Shown here piece after piece: positions 9,120 to 17,457 of a stretch of DNA of 64,000 nucleotides; position 1 is the first letter of the stretch, and every line of letters begins with the position of its first letter. Location of the stretch: the NCBI RefSeq assembly GCF_030450055.1, contig NZ_CP118480.1, positions 2,879,415-2,943,414 of the forward strand, in the 5' to 3' direction. This DNA comes from Gallaecimonas kandeliae. Its GTDB lineage: Bacteria > Pseudomonadota > Gammaproteobacteria > Enterobacterales > Gallaecimonadaceae. Under the pieces are notes generated by a model, which was not told the origin of the DNA, did not search any database, and was given only the letters and a program-made list of their open reading frames with translations. A program made the position numbers and the translations under genes.

Positions 9120-10298
9120 ATGCAGGACGTAGTCATAGTCGCCGCGACCCGTACCGCCGTCGGTAGCTTCCAGGGCTCGCTGAGCCAGATCCCAGCCTCG
9201 CAACTGGCCGCCACCCTGATCGCCGAAACCCTGGCCAAGCTGGGCCTGGACAAGGCCCAGGTGGACGAAGTGCTGCTGGGCCAGGTACTGACCGCCGGCT
9301 CCGGCCAGAACCCGGCCCGCCAGGCCGCCATCCACGCCGGCCTGCCCCACGGCGTGCCGGCCATGACCCTCAACAAGGTCTGCGGCAGCGGCCTCAAGGC
9401 GTTGCATCTCGGCACCCAGGCCATCCGCTGCGGTGACGCCGAGGTGGTGATAGCGGGCGGCATGGAGAACATGAGCCTGTCCCCTTATGTGCTGCCCGGC
9501 GCCCGCACCGGCCTGCGCATGGGCCACGCCGAGATGGTCGACACCATGATCAAGGACGGCCTCTGGGACGCCTTCAACGACTACCACATGGGCATCACCG
9601 CCGAGAACCTGGTGGAGAAATACGGCCTCAGCCGCGAGGAGCAGGACGCCTTCGCCGCCGCCTCCCAGCAAAAGGCGGTGGCCGCCATAGAGGCGGGCCG
9701 CTTCAAGGCGGAGATCACCCCCATCGCCATCCCCCAGCGCAAGGGCGAGCCTGTCGTCTTCGACACCGACGAGCAGCCCCGCCCCGGCACCACGGCCGAG
9801 AGCCTGGCCAAGCTGCGCCCGGCCTTCAAGAAGGACGGCTCCGTCACCGCCGGTAACGCCTCCAGCATCAACGACGGCGCCGCCATAGTGGTGCTGATGA
9901 GCGCCGCCAAGGCACAGAGCCTGGGCTTGGCGGTGCTGGCCCGCATCAAGGCCTACGCCAACGCCGGCGTGGATCCGGCCATCATGGGCATAGGCCCTGT
10001 GTCCGCCACCCGCCGCTGCCTGGACAAGGCCGGCTGGTCCGTCGCCGACCTCGACCTCATCGAGGCCAACGAGGCCTTCGCCGCCCAGTCACTGGCCGTC
10101 AGCAAGGAGCTGGGCTGGGATGCAGACAAGGTCAACGTCAACGGCGGCGCCATAGCCCTCGGCCATCCCATAGGCGCCTCCGGCTGCCGGGTGCTGGTGA
10201 CCCTGGTGCACGAGATGATCCGCCGCGACGCCAAGAAGGGCCTGGCGACCCTCTGCATCGGCGGCGGTCAGGGCGTGGCCCTGGCGGTCGAGCGCTAA
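9120..10298 (+). CDS. Acetyl-CoA C-acetyltransferase (thiolase)
   Basis: Condenses or cleaves acetoacetyl-CoA. The 392-residue protein has all thiolase landmarks: acyl-carrying Cys88 in NKVCGSG, the His of [14 protein letters not shown], and the second Cys of CIGGGQG near the C-terminus. Start chosen at 9120 because AAGGAG (9108-9113) lies 6 bases upstream, although the frame is open to 9096. It is divergent from tcdA and has no partner genes of a fatty acid or polyhydroxyalkanoate pathway beside it, so AtoB and PhaA roles cannot be separated. Its last codons are echoed twice downstream. Confidence 0.92.
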   Translation: MQDVVIVAATRTAVGSFQGSLSQIPASQLAATLIAETLAKLGLDKAQVDEVLLGQVLTAGSGQNPARQAAIHAGLPHGVPAMTLNKVCGSGLKALHLGTQAIRCGDAEVVIAGGMENMSLSPYVLPGARTGLRMGHAEMVDTMIKDGLWDAFNDYHMGITAENLVEKYGLSREEQDAFAAASQQKAVAAIEAGRFKAEITPIAIPQRKGEPVVFDTDEQPRPGTTAESLAKLRPAFKKDGSVTAGNASSINDGAAIVVLMSAAKAQSLGLAVLARIKAYANAGVDPAIMGIGPVSATRRCLDKAGWSVADLDLIEANEAFAAQSLAVSKELGWDADKVNVNGGAIALGHPIGASGCRVLVTLVHEMIRRDAKKGLATLCIGGGQGVALAVER

Positions 10299-10469
10299 GT
10301 AAAGGCCAGGTGAAAGGTCGCCGCACTCTTCACCTCGCCGTATCGGCGGCGGCCAAGGCGTGGCCCTGGCGGTCGAGCGCTAAGTAAGGGCCAGGTGAAA
10401 GGTCGCCGCACTCTTCACCTCGCCGTATCGGCGGCGGCCAAGGCGTGGCCCTGGCGGTCGAGCGCTAAG
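10257..10469 (+). repeat. 85-base tandem repeat of the thiolase 3' end (2.5 copies)
   Basis: Units start at 10257 (inside the gene), 10342 and 10427. Each encodes [13 protein letters not shown] and a stop. The genuine end uses GGT CAG, while both later copies use GGC CAA, which are synonymous. After the stop, the first two units carry the same spacer with inverted arms AGGTGAA and TTCACCT. The third copy instead runs into a different flank and the terminator. The repeats are too few and too gene-like for CRISPR. Confidence 0.9.
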
Positions 10470-10483
10470 CCAAGCGACCACAA

Positions 10484-10507
10484 AAAAGGGCCCTTCGGGG
10501 CCCTTTT
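10484..10507. terminator. Bidirectional terminator with TTCG loop
   Basis: AAAAGGGCCC (10484-10493) pairs with GGGCCCTTTT (10498-10507) around a stable TTCG tetraloop. It separates the thiolase gene from the convergent c-di-GMP gene, whose stop is at 10509-10511. Confidence 0.85.
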
Positions 10508-10508
10508 C

Positions 10509-13037
10509 TCATGGCAGCGGCCAGGGTTGCCCCTTTAACCATTGCCCGGCCTCCTTGCCCGGCACCGCGGCGCTGAACCAGTAGCCCTGGCCCTGATCGC
10601 AAAGGTACTGGGCCAGGAAGCTGGCCTGCTCTGGCCGCTCTATGCCCTCTGCTATCACCTCCAGCCCCAGGCCCTTGGCCAGGCCCAGCACCGCCAGGCT
10701 GATAGCCACGTCCTCGGCGCTCTCCGGCAGGTGCCGCACGAAGCCCTGGTCGAGCTTGAGGGCGTCTATGGGCAGCCTGCGCAGGTAAGCCAGGGACGAA
10801 TAGCCGGTGCCGAAATCATCGATGGCGAGGCGGATCCCCCGCTGCTTGAGGGCTCCCAGCAATTCCAGCATGGCCTCGGCCCGCTCCGGGATCAGGCAGC
10901 TCTCGGTGATCTCCAGCTCCAGTAGCTCGGCCGGCACCCCATGGCGGGCCAGGCAACCGTCCAGGGCGTCCAGGAAGCCTTCGTCTCTGAGCTGGGGCAC
11001 CGACAGGTTCACCGCAACCGGCACCCGTTGCAGGCCGGCCCTGCCCCAGGCCGCCAGTTGGGCACAGACCTTGTCCAGCACCTGCATGCCCACCGCCTCG
11101 ATAAGGCCCAGCCGCTCGGCAAGGGGGATCACCTGGGCCGGCGACACTGGGCCCAGCACGGCGTCATGCCAGCGCAGCAGGGCTTCCATGCCCAGCAGGG
11201 CACCGCTATTGAGGTCCACCTTGGGTTGGTAATGGACGGCCAGCTCGCCCTTGGACAAGGCCCCGTGCAGCCGTTCCTCCAGCAGCAGTTCCTGGCGGGT
11301 GACGTCACCCATCTGACTGTTATAGAAGCGGAACTTGTTGCGGCCTTGCTCCTTGGCGCGGTACATGGCGGTGTCGGCAAAACGCAGCAGTTCGTCCTCG
11401 TCGTTGCTGTCGCCGGGGAAGAGGCTGATGCCGATACTGGCGGACAGGAACAGGGCTCGGCCGTCGATGGCGATGGGGGCGTAGAGGGCCTCGATGAGCC
11501 GCAGGGCAAGGCGCTCCAGGTTCTTGAGGTCCTCCACTTCGGGCACCAGCACTGTGAACTCGTCGCCCCCCAGCCGCGCCACCGAGTCCCCCTCCCGCAC
11601 ATTGTCCTGAAGCCGCTTGGCCACTTCCTGAAGCACCTGGTCCCCGGCCTGGTGGCCAAGGGAGTCGTTGATGCGCTTGAAGAGATCCAGGTCGACGAAC
11701 AGCAGGGCCACCTGGTGGTGGTGGCGGCGGGCATTGGCGATGGCCAGCTGCAGCCGGTCGGTGAAGAGCCGCCTGTTGGGCAGGCCGGTCAGCTCGTCAT
11801 AGTAGGCCAGGGCCTGGATCCTGGCCTCCTTGTGCTTACGGTCGGTGATGTCGGTGAAGATGCCGGCGTACTTGCGGATCTCGCCGTCGTCGTCGCGGAT
11901 GGCGGTGATGGTCAGCCATTCCGGGTAGACCTCGCCGCTCTTGCGCTTGTTCCAGATCTCTCCCTGCCAGTAGCCCTGGTCCGTCAACTGGGCCCACATG
12001 GCGCCGTAAAAATTCTTGTCATGGTAGCCGGAGCTGAGCAGGGCCGGAGTCTTGCCTACCACTTCCTCGGGACGGTAGCCGGTCACCAGGGAGAAGCTGG
12101 GGTTGACCGATTCGATATGACCGTTGTCGTCGGTGATCATGATGCCGTCCAGGGAGGCGTTGATCACCTGCCTGGCCAGGCGCAGGTGTTCCACCGAGCT
12201 GCGCAGGGCCTTGTCCCGCTGGTCCAGCAGGCCCCGCAGCTGGCTGACATATTCGTATTCGATGCTGGCGAGGACGTCGCTGAAGCTGAGCAGGCCGAGC
12301 AGCCGACCTTGCGGATCCAACACCCCCATGTGCCGCAAGTGCCTGTCCTGCAAGGTCTGCACCGCCAGCATCAGGCTGCTGTTTTCCACCATGGCGAAAA
12401 GCGGGAAATGAGCCAGGGCGCCGGCGCTGGTGCGCCTGTCACCGGCTATCCAGGCCACCAGATCCCGTTCGGTGAGGATGCCGAGCTCCTCGCCCCGGGC
12501 CACCACCAGGGCGTCCACCTGCTGCTCGGCCATCAGCCGCACCGCCTCGACCAGGGGCATGTTGCTGTCCACCACCACGGGCCGGCGGCGCAGGCAGCCC
12601 CCGAGGTCGCGCATCAGCAGGTAATGCTCCACCCCCTGGAAACGGATGATGTCGGACTGGGTCAGCATGCCCAGGGCCTGGCCCTGCTCGTCGCTGATCA
12701 GCAGCCGGCGCACCCCGAAGCGCTTCATCAGGTTGGCGGCCCGGCCCAGGGGTTGGTCCTGGTCGATGCTGTGCACCGGGCTGCTCATCAGCTCGCCGAT
12801 GGGCTGGGAAAGGGCTTGGGGTGAGGCGAGATCGAGGCGGCGCACGTCCCCTTCGGTCCAGATCCCCAATACGGCCTGGCCGTCCATGACCAGGATGCAG
12901 CTTTGCCTGGCCTTGCTCATCAGCCGGCAGGCTTCCTCCAGGGGCGTTTGGGGCGGGCAACCCAAGAGGCCGCCGCTGACAAGGCTGCCGACATTGGGTT
13001 CAGTCTGGAAATCGAAAGGTGCGGCTAGGCCGGCCAT
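10509..13037 (-). CDS. CBS-PAS-GGDEF-EAL cyclic-di-GMP protein
   Basis: An 842-residue protein with CBS-type repeats (about 20-270, including GIWTEGDVRRL, GMLTQSDIIRF and GILTERDLVAW), a short helical linker, a PAS domain (about 300-410), GGDEF (about 425-590) and EAL (about 600-835). The diguanylate cyclase site RLGGDEF is intact and is preceded by an RxxD inhibitory site (REGD, five residues upstream). The phosphodiesterase site is also intact: MEALLRW, EITES, IDDFGTGYSS, LKLDQGF, IAEGIE. It may therefore both make and break c-di-GMP under control of CBS nucleotide binding and PAS input. No membrane segment is seen, so it is probably cytoplasmic. Confidence 0.93.
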   Translation of the reverse strand: MAGLAAPFDFQTEPNVGSLVSGGLLGCPPQTPLEEACRLMSKARQSCILVMDGQAVLGIWTEGDVRRLDLASPQALSQPIGELMSSPVHSIDQDQPLGRAANLMKRFGVRRLLISDEQGQALGMLTQSDIIRFQGVEHYLLMRDLGGCLRRRPVVVDSNMPLVEAVRLMAEQQVDALVVARGEELGILTERDLVAWIAGDRRTSAGALAHFPLFAMVENSSLMLAVQTLQDRHLRHMGVLDPQGRLLGLLSFSDVLASIEYEYVSQLRGLLDQRDKALRSSVEHLRLARQVINASLDGIMITDDNGHIESVNPSFSLVTGYRPEEVVGKTPALLSSGYHDKNFYGAMWAQLTDQGYWQGEIWNKRKSGEVYPEWLTITAIRDDDGEIRKYAGIFTDITDRKHKEARIQALAYYDELTGLPNRRLFTDRLQLAIANARRHHHQVALLFVDLDLFKRINDSLGHQAGDQVLQEVAKRLQDNVREGDSVARLGGDEFTVLVPEVEDLKNLERLALRLIEALYAPIAIDGRALFLSASIGISLFPGDSNDEDELLRFADTAMYRAKEQGRNKFRFYNSQMGDVTRQELLLEERLHGALSKGELAVHYQPKVDLNSGALLGMEALLRWHDAVLGPVSPAQVIPLAERLGLIEAVGMQVLDKVCAQLAAWGRAGLQRVPVAVNLSVPQLRDEGFLDALDGCLARHGVPAELLELEITESCLIPERAEAMLELLGALKQRGIRLAIDDFGTGYSSLAYLRRLPIDALKLDQGFVRHLPESAEDVAISLAVLGLAKGLGLEVIAEGIERPEQASFLAQYLCDQGQGYWFSAAVPGKEAGQWLKGQPWPLP

Positions 13038-13110
13038 AGGGTCTTCCTTCCATGAGACGACCCTTGATATTAGGCGCTGGCAGGCCCAATGACCTTAAGC
13101 TGGATCAAAG

Positions 13111-14250
13111 TCAGGCGTCGAGGTAACGGGCTATGTTCAGGCCGTAGAGGGCCGGATCCTCTGCGCATTCGATGCTGTCCTGGCTGGTGCGCAGGTCCAG
13201 CTGCTGCACCGGCAGGTGGGTGCGGCTCTTGGCGTTGTAGATCAGCTTGACCAGGGGTTTCAGGGGGGTTTCCGGCGGCACTTCCATGACCACCGCCAGC
13301 CGCTGGGACTTGAGCCGCACCAGGGTGCCCGCCGGATAGATGCCGATGCACTTGATGAACTGCTGCACCAGAGTGCGATCGAAATGGCTGCCCGAGAGAT
13401 CCAGCAGTATCTTCAGGGCCCGGGTAGGCGGCATCGCCGACTTGTAGCAGCGCTCGGCGGTGAGGGCGTCGTAGACGTCCACTATGGTGATCATCCGGGC
13501 GTACTGGGACAAGGACTCGGCGCCCTTGCCGGCCGGGTAGCCGTGACCGTCCAACCGTTCGTGGTGGTTGGCCACCACGTCCATCACCTCGGGCGGCAGG
13601 CCAGGCTCCTCCGCCAGTATGGCCGCCGAATGGGTGACATGGGTCTTCATCACCTCGAACTCTTCGTCGGTCAGCTTACCGGGCTTCATCAGGATGGACT
13701 CCGGAACCTTGACCTTGCCGAGATCGTGGAGCAAGGCCCCCAGGGCCAGCTTGTCGATAAGCTCCCTGTCCAGCCCCAAGTGGCGGGCAAAGAGCGCCAT
13801 CAGGATGCAGACGTTAAGGGAATGCTCCATCAGGTAGGCGTCTTTCTCGCGGATGCGGGTCAGGCAGGACATGGTGGTGGGGTGCTTGAGGGCGCCGTCC
13901 ACGAAGCCCTTGGCGTACTGGCTGGCTTCCTCGATGTCGGGCATGGCATCGCCGGCCACCGCCTCGTAGAAGCGGGCCATGGCGCTGCGCGCCTCGAGGT
14001 AGAGGCGGCGCGGTTTGGTGGTCTCTGCCTTGCCTTGCGGCTCAGGGGCCTCGTCCGGCGGCGAGGCCTTGCGGCGGCTGGGATCCACCCACACCGATTT
14101 GACCCCGGCTTCCCGTAGCCTTTCCAGGCTCTGCTCGGACTGGATATAGCCGGACTGCTTCAGGCGGAACCCTGAACTTTCCTCGATACGTACCACGTAA
14201 TCGCCGGGTTGCAGAGCCTCTAGCTCAACGCATACAACCTTGTCAGACAT
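13111..14250 (-). CDS. HD-GYP phosphodiesterase with N-terminal DUF3391
   Basis: Predicted to hydrolyse c-di-GMP. The 379-residue protein has a DUF3391-type N-terminal domain (about 1-120, starting MSDKVVCVELEALQPGDYVV) and an HD-GYP domain with HDLGK (about residue 180) and HHERLDGHGYPAG. The frame is open to 14322, but the ATG at 14250 is preceded by AAGGTAAG and fits the family start. It follows the GGDEF-EAL gene region on the same strand with a 73-base gap, so the two may share a transcript. HD and GYP signatures are intact. Confidence 0.92.
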   Translation of the reverse strand: MSDKVVCVELEALQPGDYVVRIEESSGFRLKQSGYIQSEQSLERLREAGVKSVWVDPSRRKASPPDEAPEPQGKAETTKPRRLYLEARSAMARFYEAVAGDAMPDIEEASQYAKGFVDGALKHPTTMSCLTRIREKDAYLMEHSLNVCILMALFARHLGLDRELIDKLALGALLHDLGKVKVPESILMKPGKLTDEEFEVMKTHVTHSAAILAEEPGLPPEVMDVVANHHERLDGHGYPAGKGAESLSQYARMITIVDVYDALTAERCYKSAMPPTRALKILLDLSGSHFDRTLVQQFIKCIGIYPAGTLVRLKSQRLAVVMEVPPETPLKPLVKLIYNAKSRTHLPVQQLDLRTSQDSIECAEDPALYGLNIARYLDA

Positions 14251-14329
14251 TCTTACCTTCAACCCAGTCTTACTGAAGGCCCCGTTGCTTTCGCACCGGA
14301 GCCTGACCCCCAGGATGTACACTTTCTAA

Positions 14330-14345
14330 CTAAACACCTGTTTAG
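14330..14345. promoter_or_regulatory. Inverted repeat upstream of the HD-GYP gene
   Basis: CTAAAC (14330-14335) and GTTTAG (14340-14345) are perfect arms around ACCT, about 80 bases upstream of the HD-GYP start. It could be an operator; nothing identifies the regulator. Confidence 0.35.
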
Positions 14346-14428
14346 CCAGGGGGAAAAGTGTATCAGCAAAGCAAGCGAAGGCGTCACTGACGGTTGTCAC
14401 ACTTTGTGGCTTTGGCCCCCGCCAGGCC

Positions 14429-15862
14429 CTAGCGCAGCAGCACCCTCAGCAGCCAGCGCAGCAGGCCCTCCTTGTAGGGCGGGTAGATGAAAGCAGTGAA
14501 GGACAGCCGCCCCTTCTTCAATACGGACCTGGCCTTGGAAAAGGTCAGGACCCCTTCCCTGCCGTGGTAATGGCCCATGCCGGACTGGCCTATGCCGCCG
14601 AAAGGCAGGTCGGCGGCCGCCACCTGCAGCAGGCTGTCGTTGATGCAGACACCGCCGGCATGGACGGCCTTGAGCAGCTTGCCCTGGGTCTTGGTGTCGA
14701 AGCTGAAAGGATAGAAGGCCAGGGGCTTGGGCCTGCCCTGGATGAAGGCGATGGCCTGCTCCAGGCTCCCGTATTCGACGACAGGCATGATGGGCCCGAA
14801 GATCTCTTCTTCCATCAGGGCCAGGTCCAGCGGCGGATTGACCAGCAGTTGCAGGGCCAGGCGGTGGCGGCCATCGTGCCGGCCCGGGGAAGGCCCCAAC
14901 ACCCTTACCCCCCTTTCCCTGGCCTCGTCCAAATAACTGCAGAGGCGGCTGTACTGCTGGCCGTTGATGATGCTGCCGTAGTCGCCGTTGTCCTGCCAGA
15001 GTGGGTAGCGGCCCTCGAAGGCGGCCAGCATCTGCTCGGCGAAGGCCTGGCCTTTGCCTTTTGGCACCAGCACATAATCGGGGGCCACGCAGGTCTGGCC
15101 GGCATTGAAGCATTTGCCGAACAGCAGCCGCTCTGCGGCCAGCTTCAGCGGCATGTCGGGGGCCACCAGGGCCGGCGACTTGCCCCCCAGCTCCAGGGTC
15201 AAAGGCGTGAGGTTCTCGGCGGCGGCCTTCATCACCAGCTTGCCGACGGCGGTAGAGCCGGTGAAGAGCAGGTGGTCGAAGGGCAGCCGGGAGAAGGCCG
15301 CCGACACCTGGGCGTCCCCTTCCACTATCTGCAAGAGATCCTTGGGGAAATACCGCTCCACCAACTCGGCCAGCAGCCTGGACGTATGGGGGCTGTGCTC
15401 CGAGACCTTCACCAGCACCCTGTTGCCGGCCGCCAGGGCTGCGGTGACCGGGCCCAGGGCCAGGTAGAGGGGGTAGTTCCAGGGCACCATGATCCCCACC
15501 ACTCCCAGGGGGTGGTAGTCGAGGCAGGCCCTGGCCGGCCAGAGGCTGAGGCCGGCGTGGCGCCGCTCCCCCTGCAGCCAGAGTTTCATGTACTTGCGGT
15601 GGTGATTGATGCCTTCCACCGCCGGCAGCAGTTCCCCTAACAGGGTCTCAAAACGGGGACGGCCGCCGAAATCCTGGTCCAGGGCCTGGATCAGCGCCTC
15701 CTGGTTGTCCAGCACCAGCCGCTTCAAGCGCTTCAGCCAGTCGCGGCGCTGCTTGAAACTGGGATGGGGATCGGCCTCGAAGGCGTCCCTGGCCAGGGCC
15801 AGGCGCGAAGACAGGTCGATGGACGGCGGCGCTGAAGCCAAGGGAGTGACGGTGGCGCTCAT
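14429..15862 (-). CDS. Coniferyl-aldehyde-dehydrogenase-like aldehyde dehydrogenase
   Basis: Oxidises an aldehyde to its acid with NAD(P)+. The 477-residue ALDH has catalytic Glu in LTLELGGKSP and catalytic Cys in FNAGQTCVAPDYVL, plus the EEIFGPIMPV motif. The shape and length are those of the CalB group that ends in a hydrophobic, basic tail (FIYPPYKEGLLRWLLRVLLR), as in membrane-associated fatty aldehyde dehydrogenases. Start set at the ATG at 15862, with TGAGG upstream. The true substrate is probably a medium or long-chain or aromatic aldehyde; coniferyl aldehyde is only the family name. Confidence 0.87.
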   Translation of the reverse strand: MSATVTPLASAPPSIDLSSRLALARDAFEADPHPSFKQRRDWLKRLKRLVLDNQEALIQALDQDFGGRPRFETLLGELLPAVEGINHHRKYMKLWLQGERRHAGLSLWPARACLDYHPLGVVGIMVPWNYPLYLALGPVTAALAAGNRVLVKVSEHSPHTSRLLAELVERYFPKDLLQIVEGDAQVSAAFSRLPFDHLLFTGSTAVGKLVMKAAAENLTPLTLELGGKSPALVAPDMPLKLAAERLLFGKCFNAGQTCVAPDYVLVPKGKGQAFAEQMLAAFEGRYPLWQDNGDYGSIINGQQYSRLCSYLDEARERGVRVLGPSPGRHDGRHRLALQLLVNPPLDLALMEEEIFGPIMPVVEYGSLEQAIAFIQGRPKPLAFYPFSFDTKTQGKLLKAVHAGGVCINDSLLQVAAADLPFGGIGQSGMGHYHGREGVLTFSKARSVLKKGRLSFTAFIYPPYKEGLLRWLLRVLLR

Positions 15863-15880
15863 CAATGAGCCTCAATTAAC

Positions 15881-15893
15881 TGACTGAAAGTCA
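15881..15893. promoter_or_regulatory. Palindromic operator upstream of the aldehyde dehydrogenase
   Basis: TGACT (15881-15885), GAA, AGTCA (15889-15893) form a perfect palindrome flanked by AT-rich AATTAA/ATTAAT. It lies 18 bases upstream of the start codon and resembles sites of TetR-family repressors, but no TetR gene is present here. Confidence 0.45.
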
Positions 15894-15936
15894 ATTAATA
15901 TGCGCCACAGTGGGATCAGGGGCAACAGCAGGGCCT

Positions 15937-16350
15937 TTAGCCCAGCTCAGGCGGAGCCTGCTCGAAGAGGCGCTCGGAGAAGAGCCCCAGCCGGCTTTCC
16001 TCCTGGTCCTCCATCAGGCAAGGCACCAGATAGAGGACGTCGTGTTCCACGTAGTAGATGGCGTTCTGTTCCAAGCGCCAGCCCAGTTGCACCGCCTGTT
16101 CCTTCGGCATCACCAGGGCCCAGGATTTCTCACGATGCTGGAAATCCGGCGAGCAGCCCCAGAGCGGTTGGGGGTGCTGGCCTGTGGCCTTCAGCTCGGC
16201 CTCCAGGCGCTGGTCACGGTAGTGGTTGGCCGCCTCGCAAAGCGCCTTGCCCCTGGGGTTGTAGGCCGTGACTATGGCAAAACTCAAACGCCGCGACGGT
16301 GGCCGCTGCATCAGAAACACAGTGTTTTGGTAAGCGTCCCAGAGTTCCAT
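15937..16350 (-). CDS. DUF3293 domain protein
   Basis: A 137-residue soluble protein of unknown function. The FAIVTAYNPRGKAL segment near residues 23-36 is typical of DUF3293 proteins found in many gammaproteobacteria. No catalytic motif is known for the family. Start set at the ATG at 16350 because GGGAGAAG precedes it; the frame extends 8 codons further. It is transcribed away from arcA and its 3' end is 74 bases upstream of the aldehyde dehydrogenase start. Confidence 0.75.
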   Translation of the reverse strand: MELWDAYQNTVFLMQRPPSRRLSFAIVTAYNPRGKALCEAANHYRDQRLEAELKATGQHPQPLWGCSPDFQHREKSWALVMPKEQAVQLGWRLEQNAIYYVEHDVLYLVPCLMEDQEESRLGLFSERLFEQAPPELG

Positions 16351-16668
16351 CTGCTTCTCTCCCTTGGCCTGCACCCTTTATTTTAGGCACGCAAACGTTT
16401 TTTACCCTGATGCATCAGCTTGTTAGGCCACTGTTACATGGCTTATACTTGCTCCCCCCACAGCAGGGACAAAAACTGACCAGCCGTAGGGTCTGCTTTT
16501 GGAACTTCGGCAGTGCCGGCTGAACTTTCTGGTAGTGGCAGTACCCAAGTTATCGGTTGTCAGTGCTGATTTAAGGGATTGTCAGCCCTTCGTTGCTAAA
16601 ATCTCATTGAGCACGAACAGTCCTTGCCAAGTTGATGCGAAACTAGAGCCCAAAAATCAGGTAAGCCC
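16351..16668. promoter_or_regulatory. Divergent regulatory region with candidate arcA promoter
   Basis: This 318-base gap carries no supported gene. TTGTTA (16420-16425) and TATACT (16444-16449) with an 18-base spacer make a plausible arcA promoter, which would leave a leader of about 210 bases. AGGTAAG sits just before the arcA ATG. E. coli arcA also has a long, multi-promoter leader. Confidence 0.45.
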
Positions 16669-17394
16669 ATGCAGACCCCTCATATCCTCATTGTTGAAGA
16701 CGAAACGGTAACCCGCACCACCCTCAAGAGCCTCTTCGAAGCCGAAGGCTATGTGGTGGTGGAAGCCAGCGATGGCGCCGAAATGCATGATGTGTTGGCC
16801 AACAACCCCATCGATCTGGTGATCATGGACATCAACCTGCCCGGCAAGAACGGCCTGCTGCTCGCTCGCGAGATCCGCGAAAAGCGCGACATGGGCCTCA
16901 TCTTCCTGACCGGCCGCGACAACGAGGTCGACAAGATCCTGGGCCTGGAGATCGGTGCCGACGACTACATCACCAAGCCCTTCAACCCCCGCGAACTGAC
17001 CATCCGCGCCCGCAACCTGCTGGGCCGTACCCTCTCTACCGCCAAGCCGGAAGAGCAGTCCGAGGTGGAGCGTTACAAGTTCAACGGCTGGACCCTGGAA
17101 GTGAACAGCCGCTCCCTGATAAGCCCCAAAGGCGAGAGCTTCAAGCTGCCCCGCAGCGAGTTCCGCGCCCTGCAGTTCTTCATCGAGAACCCGGGCAAGA
17201 TCCTGACCCGCGCCGAGCTGCTCAAGCAGATGACTGGCCGCGAGCTCAAGCCCCACGACCGCACAGTGGACGTGACCATCCGCCGCATCCGCAAGCACTT
17301 CGAGTCCTTGCCGGAGACCCCGGAGATCATCGCCACCATCCACGGCGAAGGCTACCGCTTCTGTGGCGAGATAGACGCCACCGAGAACCACTAA
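16669..17394 (+). CDS. arcA: Aerobic respiration response regulator ArcA
   Basis: Global regulator of respiratory genes, phosphorylated by ArcB when oxygen is low. The 241-residue protein matches E. coli ArcA over nearly its whole length. The phospho-acceptor is Asp54 in [12 protein letters not shown], the receiver segment [20 protein letters not shown] is conserved, and the winged-helix domain ends in [14 protein letters not shown] and [10 protein letters not shown]. Unlike in E. coli, where arcA and arcB are far apart, here arcB is the convergent neighbour. Confidence 0.98.
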   Translation: MQTPHILIVEDETVTRTTLKSLFEAEGYVVVEASDGAEMHDVLANNPIDLVIMDINLPGKNGLLLAREIREKRDMGLIFLTGRDNEVDKILGLEIGADDYITKPFNPRELTIRARNLLGRTLSTAKPEEQSEVERYKFNGWTLEVNSRSLISPKGESFKLPRSEFRALQFFIENPGKILTRAELLKQMTGRELKPHDRTVDVTIRRIRKHFESLPETPEIIATIHGEGYRFCGEIDATENH

Positions 17395-17396
17395 GC

Positions 17397-17456
17397 AAAA
17401 AGCCGGCATTGCCGGCTTTTTCATGCCCACAGAAAACCGGCCCAGGCCGGTTTTCT
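17397..17456. terminator. Two back-to-back terminators between arcA and arcB
   Basis: AAAAAGCCGGC (17397-17407) pairs with GCCGGCTTTTT (17411-17421), serving arcA. AGAAAACCGGCC (17431-17442) pairs with GGCCGGTTTTCT (17445-17456), serving arcB on the minus strand. Confidence 0.85.
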
Positions 17457-17457
17457 G

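Noticed and set aside
10257..10469. Possible CRISPR or satellite repeat
   Set aside because: Units are copies of the thiolase gene end plus a common spacer.
10941..12824. 627-codon open frame opposite the GGDEF-EAL gene
   Set aside because: Antisense shadow with repetitive glutamine, valine and glycine content; the opposite strand has intact catalytic motifs.
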